Shown here in pieces: positions 1 to 7,169 of a stretch of DNA of 9,573 nucleotides. The notes under the pieces were generated by a model. It was not told the origin of the DNA, did not search any database, and worked only from the letters and a program-made list of their open reading frames with translations. The stretch's first letter is position 1. The number at the start of each line of letters is the position of its first letter. The DNA is taken from contig JANYAG010000148.1 of the NCBI GenBank assembly GCA_025361465.1, positions 1 through 9,573 of the forward strand, written 5' to 3'. Origin of the DNA: Gemmatimonadota bacterium (GTDB lineage Bacteria > Gemmatimonadota > Gemmatimonadetes > Gemmatimonadales > GWC2-71-9). The translations under genes were made by a program, and so were the position numbers.

Positions 1-1324
1 CCCGCGCCGGCGAGACGCCGTCGCGAAGTCCGAGCAGGCGGCGCAGGTCGACGACCGGCACCACCTCCTCACGCACGTCCAGCACGGTGCGGCCGTCCAC
101 TTCACGCGACATGCCCCGCTCCCAAGCCACCAGCTCGTTGATGTGCGTCAGGGGCAGGACGTACCGCTCCACCCCGATCCCGGTGACCAGCGCCCGCACG
201 ATCCCGATCCGCGTCGGCAACCGGATCGAGAACACCGTTCCCCGTCCCAGCACGGTGGTCAGGCCGAGTGAAGCGCCGACACTGTGCAGCCGGGTGACCA
301 CGGCGTCGAGGCCAACCCCGCGGCCGGAGACATCGGTCACCGTGGCGACCGTCGAGAAACCGGGGTGGGACAGGATCGCCAGCAGGCCATCATCCCCGAG
401 CACGGCCCCGGCCTCGAGCAGTCCGTGCTCGCGCGCCAGCTGGGCCACCCGCTCCCGGTCGATGCCACGGCCATCATCGCTCACCTGGAGCACGACCGAC
501 TGGCCGTCCCGCCGCACGTTGATCACGATCCGGCCGCTGGGGCGCTTGCCGGCTTCCAACCGCGCGTCGGGCGCCTCGATCGCGTGATCGACGGCGTTGC
601 GCAGGAGGTGAAGCAGTGGCTCGATCAACTGCTCGAGAATCGTGCGGTCGACTTCGAGTTCTTCGCCGCTGATCTCGATCGTGACGTCCTTCCCCAGCTG
701 CCGGGCCAGGTCGCGGACCATCGGCGGCAGCCGCTCAAAGACCTCCGCGAGCGGAGCCAACCGCACGTCGAGGATCCGGTCACGCAATTGGTCGAGGCGG
801 CGCTCGACGCCCTGGGCCGCGCGGGCCAATGGCGAGAGCGTATCGGTCGCCGCATGACGATCGAGTTCCTGCCGCGCGGTGACCAGCCCGCCGAGATCAC
901 CGAGCAACGCGTCGAGCCGGTCAAGGTCGACCCGGACGTACCGCGGACCGGCGCTCCTGGCCGGAGAGCCCGTGGTCGCTTCGACCGACCCGCCCTCCGT
1001 GGCGACCGCCTGTTCGCACGCCGCCGTGACGGCATCGACGGCACGCTCGATCCGGCGCAGCCAGAGGCGATCGGCGACGCGCGTCCCTTCACGCACCTCA
1101 CCGAGTTCGCTCTCGATGGCGTGCGCCATCTCGGCGGTCGCATCAAATCCCAGCGACGCCGCCATGCCCTTGACGGTGTGGAGTGCGCGGAACAGTTCTT
1201 CCGCCGGCCCATGCACTTCCGGGGCGTCCAGCCATTCCTGCAGCGCCCGTCGCGCCCCGGCGAGCAGCGTCCGTGATTCCGCGGCGAACAGGGCGACGTA
1301 GCGCGCCCGCCGCGGTTCGGTCAT
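1..1324 (-). CDS. cheA: Chemotaxis histidine kinase CheA, 3' end missing (P1-P3-P4-P5, no P2)
   Basis: This is the sensor kinase of a chemosensory array. It autophosphorylates a histidine in its HPt domain and passes the phosphate to CheY. The ATG at 1324 overlaps the cheY stop by 4 bp (ATGA), with GGCGGG just upstream, and the frame stays open for 441 codons to the left edge. The P1/HPt domain spans about residues 1-105, with phospho-acceptor His49 in LHTVKGMAASLGF. A linker of about 25 residues follows instead of a P2 CheY-binding domain. The P3 dimerisation helices start near Tyr129. The P4 ATPase shows the N box HLLRNAVDH (Asn243), the G1 box DDGRGID (283-289), PGFSTVATVTDVSGRGVG (G2 near 333-338) and GRGTVFSIRLP. 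The P5 CheW-like domain begins near residue 370 and is cut by the edge. All kinase motifs are intact. Family identity is near certain; whether it serves flagella or another output cannot be read from the window. Confidence 0.95.
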   Translation of the reverse strand, partial: MTEPRRARYVALFAAESRTLLAGARRALQEWLDAPEVHGPAEELFRALHTVKGMAASLGFDATAEMAHAIESELGEVREGTRVADRLWLRRIERAVDAVTAACEQAVATEGGSVEATTGSPARSAGPRYVRVDLDRLDALLGDLGGLVTARQELDRHAATDTLSPLARAAQGVERRLDQLRDRILDVRLAPLAEVFERLPPMVRDLARQLGKDVTIEISGEELEVDRTILEQLIEPLLHLLRNAVDHAIEAPDARLEAGKRPSGRIVINVRRDGQSVVLQVSDDGRGIDRERVAQLAREHGLLEAGAVLGDDGLLAILSHPGFSTVATVTDVSGRGVGLDAVVTRLHSVGASLGLTTVLGRGTVFSIRLPTRIGIVRALVTGIGVERYVLPLTHINELVAWERGMSREVDGRTVLDVREEVVPVVDLRRLLGLRDGVSPAR

Positions 1325-1683
1325 CCCGCCAGCACGCGGGCGACCGCGTCGACCACTCGCGCGGGCTGGAACGGCTTGACCACGAAGTCCTTGGCGCCGG
1401 CCTGGATCGCCTCGACCACCAGCGCCTGCTGTCCCATCGCGCTGCACATCAGGATCTTGGCGTCCGGGTCGATCGCGACGATCGCGCGCACGGCATCGAT
1501 GCCGCCCATGTCGGGCATCACGATGTCCATGGTGACCAGGTCCGGCTTGATGGCCTTGTACCGTTCGACCGCCTGCAAGCCACTTTCCGCCTCACCAGCG
1601 ACCGAATGGCCCGCCGTGGTGAGAATGTCGGCAATCATCGTCCGCATGAAGATCGCGTCGTCGCAGATCAGAATCCGAGCCAC
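1321..1683 (-). CDS. cheY: Single-domain response regulator CheY
   Basis: This is a 120-residue receiver domain with no output domain, as expected for the diffusible chemotaxis regulator that accepts phosphate from CheA. The acidic pocket is Asp8-Asp9, the phospho-acceptor is Asp53 (in TMDIVMPDMGG), the switch Ser is Ser81 and the conserved lysine is Lys103 (in KDFVVKPF). The CSAMGQQ stretch after strand 4 resembles CheY of the Bacillus/Thermotoga type more than the enterobacterial protein. The start is GTG at 1683, backed by a good GGAGG Shine-Dalgarno at 1693-1689 with a 5-nt spacer. It lies 21 bp after cheW and overlaps cheA by 4 bp, so it is almost certainly the partner of that kinase. 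Confidence 0.95.
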   Translation of the reverse strand: MARILICDDAIFMRTMIADILTTAGHSVAGEAESGLQAVERYKAIKPDLVTMDIVMPDMGGIDAVRAIVAIDPDAKILMCSAMGQQALVVEAIQAGAKDFVVKPFQPARVVDAVARVLAG

Positions 1684-1688
1684 TCGGT

Positions 1689-1693
1689 CCTCC
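1689..1693 (-). promoter_or_regulatory. Ribosome binding site of cheY
   Basis: GGAGG lies 5 nt before the GTG start of cheY on the minus strand. It is one of the clearest Shine-Dalgarno sequences in the window and settles the choice of a GTG start. Confidence 0.7.
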
Positions 1694-1704
1694 AGCTGCT
1701 TGGG

Positions 1705-2061
1705 TCAGGGAAAGATCGCCGCGGCGACCTGATTCAAGTCCAGTGTTGCAAGCCCCGTGCGCGCCTCCGCCGTGAGCTCGACCACCCCATCCACCACGAT
1801 CGCAAAGCGCCGCCCCGGCACCTGAACCACCACCACCTCGGTGGCCCCCGAGCCCTCGCCTGGCAGCTCCAGGGCCCGGATCGGATCGGCCGCCGTCACA
1901 ATCCGGCCGCGGTGGTTGACGACCCCCCGGACGGCGGCCGGCGCGCCGGGGATCCGGATGATGGCCGCCCCGCGCAGGACCTCGATGACCTGCCCCGCCG
2001 GCACGAACCAGCGAACCCCGCCCGCCCGGAGCACCAGCCCCGACCCCTGGAGCTCAGTCAT
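1705..2061 (-). CDS. cheW: Short CheW-like chemotaxis coupling protein
   Basis: This is a 118-residue CheW-domain protein, the adaptor that links chemoreceptors to the P5 domain of CheA. The recognisable parts are the first beta-barrel (WFVPAGQVIEVLR), the core segment GVVNHRGRIV, whose Arg51 aligns with Arg62 of E. coli CheW, and the second-subdomain motif FAIVVDGVVEL (residues 86-96). CheW proteins usually have about 150-170 residues. Here the segment between VDGVVEL and the final LDLNQV strand/helix is only about 10 residues, so roughly 20 or more residues of the second subdomain are missing. The N terminus has almost no extension. The ATG lies inside the last codons of rluD (8-bp overlap) with no obvious Shine-Dalgarno, so translation is probably coupled to rluD. 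The CheW-family assignment is firm through cheY and cheA next door. Normal coupling activity is less certain because of the shortening. Confidence 0.88.
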   Translation of the reverse strand: MTELQGSGLVLRAGGVRWFVPAGQVIEVLRGAAIIRIPGAPAAVRGVVNHRGRIVTAADPIRALELPGEGSGATEVVVVQVPGRRFAIVVDGVVELTAEARTGLATLDLNQVAAAIFP

Positions 2062-3061
2062 CGCGCCCGAAAAAGGAGAGATCGTCCAGCGCCGACTCCC
2101 GCGTGGTCAGGTGCTCCCGGCCGACGGCGGCCTGCAACAGCGGCCACAGGTCCACCGGCCAGGGAGAGACGAGCCGGAGCGGTACCCCCGAAATCGGGTG
2201 GCGGAACGCGAGGAGTGCGGCGTGAAGCGCCTGCCGGGGCGCCAGTTCCTCCAGCGCCCTGGCCTCCTGGCGACCACCCCCGGAGATTCGCTTGTACCCC
2301 CCACCGGTGTAGACCGGATCACCGACGATGGGATGCCCGATGGACTCGAGATGGACGCGAATCTGGTGCGTCCGCCCGCTGTGCAGTTCCAGCCGCAGCA
2401 GGTCGACTGACCCCAACCGCGACACCGCGAACGCATCGGTCTTCGCCTTCCTGCCATCGGCAAGTATCGACATGCGCTTCCGGTCACGAAGGGAGCGCCC
2501 GATCGGCGCCTCGATGGTGACCATTGGCGCGTCGAGATGACCCCAGATCAGGGCAGCATACGCCCGGGCGATCCGGCGGGCGGCGATCATCGCGCCGAGG
2601 CGCCGGTGCGACAGGTCGGTCTTGGCGACGATGAGCAGGCCCGACGTTTCGCGATCCAGCCGGTGGACGATCCCGGGCCGCCCCTCGGCCCCGCCGGCCA
2701 GGGTGGTGCCGCGGGCCACCAGGGCGTTGACGAGGGTATCGTCCCAATGCCCCGGCGCGGGATGCACCACCAGTCCGGCCGGCTTGTCGATCACGGCCAG
2801 GTCGTCATCCTCGTAGACCACCACCAGCGGAATCGGGTTGGGCTGCAACGTGCGCGGGGGCTCGTGATCGGGAAGAGTGACGATGACCGCATCGCCCTGT
2901 GCCATGGTCCACGACGCGCGGGCGATCGCCGCGTTGACGGTGACGGCACCGGCCGCCACCAGCCGCGCCGTGGAGGTGCGTGACAACTGCAGCTGGTCGG
3001 CGAGAAATCGGTCGAGGCGCTCGGTCGTGGGGACCGCGATGCAGAAGGTCACCGCGGCCAT
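2054..3061 (-). CDS. rluD: 23S rRNA pseudouridine synthase, RluA/RluD family
   Basis: This enzyme of 335 residues isomerises uridine to pseudouridine in large-subunit rRNA. An N-terminal S4 RNA-binding domain (about residues 14-60, RLDRFLADQ...SRTSTARLVAAGAVTVN) precedes the catalytic domain. That domain carries YEDDDLAVIDKPAGLVVHP, the catalytic-Asp motif HRLDRETSGLL (Asp136) and the C-terminal motifs HSGRTHQIRVHL and GHPIVGDPVY. The frame is open further upstream to 3202, but that extension lies inside lspA and has no family similarity. The ATG at 3061, 4 bp after the lspA stop, is therefore chosen. The family match is certain. The exact target (RluD-type positions 1911/1915/1917 or another RluA-family site) is inferred from the S4 domain and from the lspA-ylyB-like context. 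Confidence 0.93.
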   Translation of the reverse strand: MAAVTFCIAVPTTERLDRFLADQLQLSRTSTARLVAAGAVTVNAAIARASWTMAQGDAVIVTLPDHEPPRTLQPNPIPLVVVYEDDDLAVIDKPAGLVVHPAPGHWDDTLVNALVARGTTLAGGAEGRPGIVHRLDRETSGLLIVAKTDLSHRRLGAMIAARRIARAYAALIWGHLDAPMVTIEAPIGRSLRDRKRMSILADGRKAKTDAFAVSRLGSVDLLRLELHSGRTHQIRVHLESIGHPIVGDPVYTGGGYKRISGGGRQEARALEELAPRQALHAALLAFRHPISGVPLRLVSPWPVDLWPLLQAAVGREHLTTRESALDDLSFFGRDD

Positions 3062-3065
3062 CAGC

Positions 3066-3572
3066 TCAGCTCGTCGGGACGGGGGGACGACGCGAATTGT
3101 CTTCGCGCCAGAGTGAAAGGGCCAGCGCGACCGCGCCACAGGACACCGCGATGTCGGCGACATTGAACGTCGGCCAGCGCGTCGCCCCAACACCGACGTC
3201 AATGAAGTCGATCACGCCGCGCGAGGTCAACAGCCGATCCACCAGGTTGCCCGCCGCGCCGCCGGCGACCACGGCCACGGCCCACCGGCGCAGGTGGTCA
3301 GCCGGCGCGGCGTCCTGCCACATGCGATGGAGCAGGTAGACCGCGCCGATGGCGATCCCCGTGAAGATCCAGCGGGACCATGGCCCGAGATGCAGGCCGA
3401 AGGCGGCCCCGGGATTGTGAACCAGGTGCAGCCGGACGTAGTCGCCCGCGATGATCACGTCCGGACCCTGTTCGAGCCGGCGCGCCAGCAGCACCTTGGT
3501 GACCCGGTCCAGGGCCACCACGCCGGCCACCACCCACCAGAACGGCGCGCGCAGCCTACCGCCGCTTGGCAT
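3066..3572 (-). CDS. lspA: Lipoprotein signal peptidase (signal peptidase II)
   Basis: This inner-membrane aspartyl protease removes signal peptides from diacylglyceryl-modified prolipoproteins. At 168 residues it has normal length. Four membrane segments can be seen, near residues 11-30, 67-84, 96-112 and 138-155. The family signatures are present: DRVTKVLL (residues 22-29), NPGAAFGL (53-60), GGAAGNLVDRL with catalytic Asp112, and FNVADIAVSCG with catalytic Asp140. The ATG at 3572 sits inside the end of the upstream zinc-finger gene (17-bp overlap), behind a purine-rich AAGGAAGAGG. The rluD start follows 4 bp after its stop. The C-terminal tail is short, polar and proline/arginine-rich. Confidence 0.96.
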   Translation of the reverse strand: MPSGGRLRAPFWWVVAGVVALDRVTKVLLARRLEQGPDVIIAGDYVRLHLVHNPGAAFGLHLGPWSRWIFTGIAIGAVYLLHRMWQDAAPADHLRRWAVAVVAGGAAGNLVDRLLTSRGVIDFIDVGVGATRWPTFNVADIAVSCGAVALALSLWREDNSRRPPVPTS

Positions 3573-3939
3573 CCTCTTCCTTTTCCTTGCAGGCGATGCA
3601 CAGCCGCGCGTGCGGGAGCGCGTCGAGCCGCTTGAGGTCGATCAGCACGCCGCACTGGTGGCAATGCCCGAACTTGTCGGGCTGATTGTACAGCCGACGC
3701 AGCGCCTCGTTGATGTGCCAGAGATAGCGGCCTTCCTGCGACGCGAAGAGGAACTGCTTCTCCCGTTCCATCGCATCGGTGCCCTGGTCGGCCATGTGAA
3801 AGGAGTACGAGGAGAGGTCACCATCGGACGACTGCTCCGTGCTGCTGAAGGACTCGCCGTAATAGCCGAGTTCCTTCATCACCCGCGCCCGTTCCTCCAG
3901 GAGCCTCGTCTCGAGGTGCTTCAGCTGGGTCTTCGTCAC
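3556..3939 (-). CDS. TraR/DksA-type C4 zinc-finger protein
   Basis: This 127-residue protein belongs to the TraR/DksA family. An N-terminal coiled coil (about residues 1-28 and 55-85) frames a loop containing FHMADQGTDAMEREKQ. A C-terminal zinc finger has Cys93-x2-Cys96, then 17 residues, then Cys114-x2-Cys117, the usual DksA spacing. DksA enters the RNA polymerase secondary channel and acts with ppGpp, and its tip carries an Asp-x-x-Asp-x-Ala motif. Here the comparable region has Asp51 and Asp55 with a different spacing and Met57, so the tip is not canonical. The GTG start at 3939 overlaps the ileS stop by 4 bp. The position between ileS and lspA equals that of ylyA in Bacillus. The family is certain; a DksA-like effect on transcription is plausible but unproven. 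Confidence 0.9.
   Translation of the reverse strand: MTKTQLKHLETRLLEERARVMKELGYYGESFSSTEQSSDGDLSSYSFHMADQGTDAMEREKQFLFASQEGRYLWHINEALRRLYNQPDKFGHCHQCGVLIDLKRLDALPHARLCIACKEKEEDAKRR
3573..3582 (-). promoter_or_regulatory. Ribosome binding site of lspA inside the upstream gene
   Basis: The purine run AAGGAAGAGG ends directly before the lspA ATG and lies within the C-terminal codons (Lys/Glu-rich) of the zinc-finger gene. It offers AGGA at a 5-nt spacing and supports the overlapping lspA start. Confidence 0.55.
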
Positions 3940-6900
3940 TGTGGATCCGCCTGTACGGGGTCGGAAAGGGTCCGACCGTCTCCCAACCGCCGTGTCGACA
4001 GCACGGCGGCGCTTCCATTGATATCGACCGATTCGCGACGGTCGGCGTCCGGCAACGCGGTGCCCACGACGAACTCGCGGGCCAGGGTCTCACCGGTGAT
4101 GTACTCCTGATGCGCCCGCGCCGCATCCTGGACCGCGGCGTCGCCTTCGATCGCCACGGCGATGCGGGTCGTCACGTCATACCCGGCATCCTTGCGCTGG
4201 CGCTGCAACCGGCTGACCAGTTCACGCGCCAGGCCTTCGCTGGCCAGTGCCGGAGTCACCGCCGGATCGAGTGCCACCACGAAGCGGCCCTCGCTCGCGA
4301 CCGGCCAGTCGGTGACCACTTCCCGCTCGACCATCACATCCTCGGGAAACAGTTCGGTGGCCACGCCGTCGCGCGACCCGGTGAACGGTGACCCTCGCTC
4401 CAACTGCTGGATCGCTTCGGGCGTCAATGTCCCGATCCAGCTCGCCACCGCCTTCACCTCGGCGCCGAACCGCTTCCCCAGGGTGCGAAAGTTGGGCTTG
4501 GCGCGCAAGCGGACCAGGTCGGCATCGGACGCCACCACGTCGACCGACTTCACATTGGTCTCATGCTGCAGCAGCGGGAGCAGCGCCTCGAAATCTGCAC
4601 CCTGCACCCCGGCGGGCACCGCCACCTTGATGCAGGACAGGGGTTGCCGGACGCGCAACGTAGCGGACTCGCGCGCCGCGCGCCCCAGGGACACCAGCCG
4701 CCGCACCGCGTCCATGGCGACGTCGAGGCCGGGATCGAGCCGCCCGGCATCCAGCGGGAAGGTGGCGCGGTGGACCGAACTACCCTCCAGCGCGCGGTGC
4801 AGCCAGTCGCTGGCGAACGGCGCGTACGGCGCGAGCAGCCGCGCCGTCGTCACCAGCGCCTCGTGCAGCGTCGCGACCGCGGCCGCATCGGCCTGGGAAT
4901 CGGGGGCCCAGAAGCGGGCCCGATTCAGGCGAACGTACCAGTTGGACAGGTCATCGACCACGAACGCCACGATGGCCCGGGCCGCGGTGGTGACATCGTA
5001 GCCGTCGAGTGCGGTTCGCACGGCGGCGACCGTCGCGTCAAGGCGACCGAGAATCCAGCGATCGGCGAGTGGCCGCGCCGCAACCGCCGGGGCGCCGTCG
5101 GCCGAGCCGGCATAGAGGGCGTAGAACTGGTAGGTGTTCCGCAACGTGTTGAGGAACCCCCCCGCCGTGTCGTGCACCTGCCGTTCGTCGAATCGTTTCG
5201 GCTGCCACACCTGGCTCGAGAGGAGCAGGTACAGTCGCAGCGCATCGGCGCCATGCCGCTCGAGCATCTGCCACGGATCCACGACATTGCCGCGGCTCTT
5301 CGACATCTTCTGGCCCTGCGCATCGAGGACCAGTTCATTGACGATCACGTTCCGGTACGGCACGGCATCGAACACCGTGGTCCCGATGGCCAGCAGCGAG
5401 TAGAACCAGCCACGGGTCTGGTCGATTCCCTCGCAGATGAAGTCGGCCGGGAAGTGCCGTTCGAATGCTTCCTTGTGCTCGAAGGGATAGTGCCACTGCG
5501 CCATGGGCATGGCGCCCGAATCGAACCAGGCGTCGATGACTTCCCGCGTGCGCCGCATCGTGCCGCCACCGGGCGCCGGCCAGGTGATCTCATCGACCCA
5601 GGGCTTGTGCACGTCGAGGTCGGCGGTGGCGACGTAGCCGGACTTCTCCTGCAGCTCCGCCAACGAGCCGATCACCTCGACGTGGGCTGGGTCGCGATCG
5701 CTCACCCAGATCGGCAGCGGGGTGCCCCAATAGCGGTCGCGCGACAGGGCCCAGTCGACGTTGTTGCTGAGCCATTCACCGAAGCGCCCGCTGCCCATCT
5801 CGGGCGGGTGCCAGGCGATCGTACGGTTGAGTTCAAGCATCCGCTCGCGCACCGCCGACGTCCGGACGAACCAGGAGTCGCGGGCGTAGTAGATCAGCTT
5901 GCTGCGGCAGCGCCAGCAGTGCGGGTAGCTATGGTCGTGCGACTCGGTCGCGACGTGCCGACCAAGCTCCTTGAGCCGCCGGATGATCAGGTCGTTGGTT
6001 TCCGGGGCCGTCACCAGCAGGCCCTCGAGTTCCGGCCAGGACGTACCATGGAAGGTGCCGTCTCCAGCCACCGGCCGCAGCAAGGCCAGGCCGTGTTCCT
6101 GCCCGGCGGAGTAGTCATCCGAGCCGAACGCCGGCGCCATGTGCACCAGGCCCGAACCATCGGCCGCGGTGACGAATTCGCCCGTCACCACGATGGAGTG
6201 CGCCCGATCTTCAGGCATCGGCACCACATCGAGTGGACGACGGTACCGCAGCCCCTTGAGCTCGCGTCCCGCAAAGGCAACACCATGCTCGAGCGATTCG
6301 ACGCCGAGCAGCGCGGCCATCTTCTCGGCCCGCGCCTCGGCCAGGATGTACTTGCGGCCAGGCTTCCCGGCCACCCAGTAGGTGTTGTAGGCGAGATCCG
6401 GGTGCACCGCCACCGCGACGTTGCTCGTCAAGGTCCACGGCGTCGTGGTCCATACCACCAGTTCGCGACCGGAATCATCATCGACAGCAAAGGTGACGTA
6501 GATCGACTTGTCGCGGACATCCTCGTATCCGAGGGCGAGCTCATGACTCGACAGCACCGTGCCGCACCGCGGACAGTAGGGCAGCACCCGATGCCCGCGA
6601 TAGAGGAGATCCTTGTCGTGGAGCTGCTTGAGCAGCCACCACACCGACTCGACGTATTCCTTGGTGCAGGTGACATAGGCGCGATCGTAATCGAGCCAGT
6701 ACCCGACCCGGGTCGAGAGGTTGACCCATTCGTCGCGGTAGGTGAAGACGCTCGCCAGGCAGCGACGATTGAACTCCGCGACCCCGAAGGCCTCGATGTC
6801 CTGCTTCCCCTTGAAGCCGAGCTGCTTCTCGACCTCGAGCTCGACCGGCAGGCCGTGCGTGTCCCAGCCGGCGATCCGGGTGACCCGCTCGCCGCGCATC

Positions 6901-7133
6901 ACGTGATAGCGGCAAATGAGGTCCTTGATCGTGCGCGCGAAGACGTGATGAATGCCCGGGCGGCCGTTGGCGGTCGGCGGGCCCTCGAGGAAGACGAAGC
7001 CGGGCCCGTTGGCCGTGTCCGCCTGCACCCGCTCGAACAACCCTTCGCGCGCCCACCGTGCCAGCAGGTCGCGTTCGAGGAGATCGGGGCCGCCGTCGGG
7101 CCAGGCTGGCCAGCGTGGTGCAGCGTCAGTCAT
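3936..7133 (-). CDS. ileS: Isoleucyl-tRNA synthetase, type 2 (IleRS2-like), with altered HIGH motif
   Basis: This class Ia enzyme charges tRNA-Ile with isoleucine and hydrolyses mischarged valine. With the ATG at 7133 it has 1065 residues. An ATG at 7166 would add 11 unconserved residues and has no Shine-Dalgarno, while GGAG lies 13 nt before 7133. The Rossmann signature reads NGRPGIHHVFARTIKD, so GIHH (residues 60-63) replaces HxGH. GWDTHGLPVELEVEKQLG follows. The CP1 editing domain has TTTPWTLTSN and GSGLVHMAPAFGSDDY. CxxC pairs occur in YCPRCGT and CWRC. KMSKS is at residues 609-613. The C-terminal part contains AKPNFRTLGKRFG, as in eukaryote-like type 2 enzymes, and no C-terminal zinc finger is visible. 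These features suggest natural mupirocin tolerance (inference). The gene sits directly after yggS and overlaps the zinc-finger gene by 4 bp. Confidence 0.96.
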   Translation of the reverse strand: MTDAAPRWPAWPDGGPDLLERDLLARWAREGLFERVQADTANGPGFVFLEGPPTANGRPGIHHVFARTIKDLICRYHVMRGERVTRIAGWDTHGLPVELEVEKQLGFKGKQDIEAFGVAEFNRRCLASVFTYRDEWVNLSTRVGYWLDYDRAYVTCTKEYVESVWWLLKQLHDKDLLYRGHRVLPYCPRCGTVLSSHELALGYEDVRDKSIYVTFAVDDDSGRELVVWTTTPWTLTSNVAVAVHPDLAYNTYWVAGKPGRKYILAEARAEKMAALLGVESLEHGVAFAGRELKGLRYRRPLDVVPMPEDRAHSIVVTGEFVTAADGSGLVHMAPAFGSDDYSAGQEHGLALLRPVAGDGTFHGTSWPELEGLLVTAPETNDLIIRRLKELGRHVATESHDHSYPHCWRCRSKLIYYARDSWFVRTSAVRERMLELNRTIAWHPPEMGSGRFGEWLSNNVDWALSRDRYWGTPLPIWVSDRDPAHVEVIGSLAELQEKSGYVATADLDVHKPWVDEITWPAPGGGTMRRTREVIDAWFDSGAMPMAQWHYPFEHKEAFERHFPADFICEGIDQTRGWFYSLLAIGTTVFDAVPYRNVIVNELVLDAQGQKMSKSRGNVVDPWQMLERHGADALRLYLLLSSQVWQPKRFDERQVHDTAGGFLNTLRNTYQFYALYAGSADGAPAVAARPLADRWILGRLDATVAAVRTALDGYDVTTAARAIVAFVVDDLSNWYVRLNRARFWAPDSQADAAAVATLHEALVTTARLLAPYAPFASDWLHRALEGSSVHRATFPLDAGRLDPGLDVAMDAVRRLVSLGRAARESATLRVRQPLSCIKVAVPAGVQGADFEALLPLLQHETNVKSVDVVASDADLVRLRAKPNFRTLGKRFGAEVKAVASWIGTLTPEAIQQLERGSPFTGSRDGVATELFPEDVMVEREVVTDWPVASEGRFVVALDPAVTPALASEGLARELVSRLQRQRKDAGYDVTTRIAVAIEGDAAVQDAARAHQEYITGETLAREFVVGTALPDADRRESVDINGSAAVLSTRRLGDGRTLSDPVQADPQ

Positions 7134-7169
7134 CGTCGTGGTACCACTCCAGGCTGCAAGCAGCATGAG

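Noticed and set aside
284..1276. Open reading frame of 330 codons on the plus strand
   Set aside because: It lies antisense to cheA, whose kinase motifs are all intact, and its translation is low-complexity Arg/Pro/Asp-rich with no recognisable motif.
1183..2520. Open reading frame of 445 codons on the plus strand
   Set aside because: It crosses cheA, cheY, cheW and rluD in antisense and has the same Arg/His/Pro/Asp bias as the other shadow frames.
3062..3202. Upstream extension of the rluD frame to 3202
   Set aside because: The extra 47 residues lie within lspA, show no pseudouridine synthase similarity and are Arg/Ser-rich. The ATG at 3061 fits the S4 domain start.
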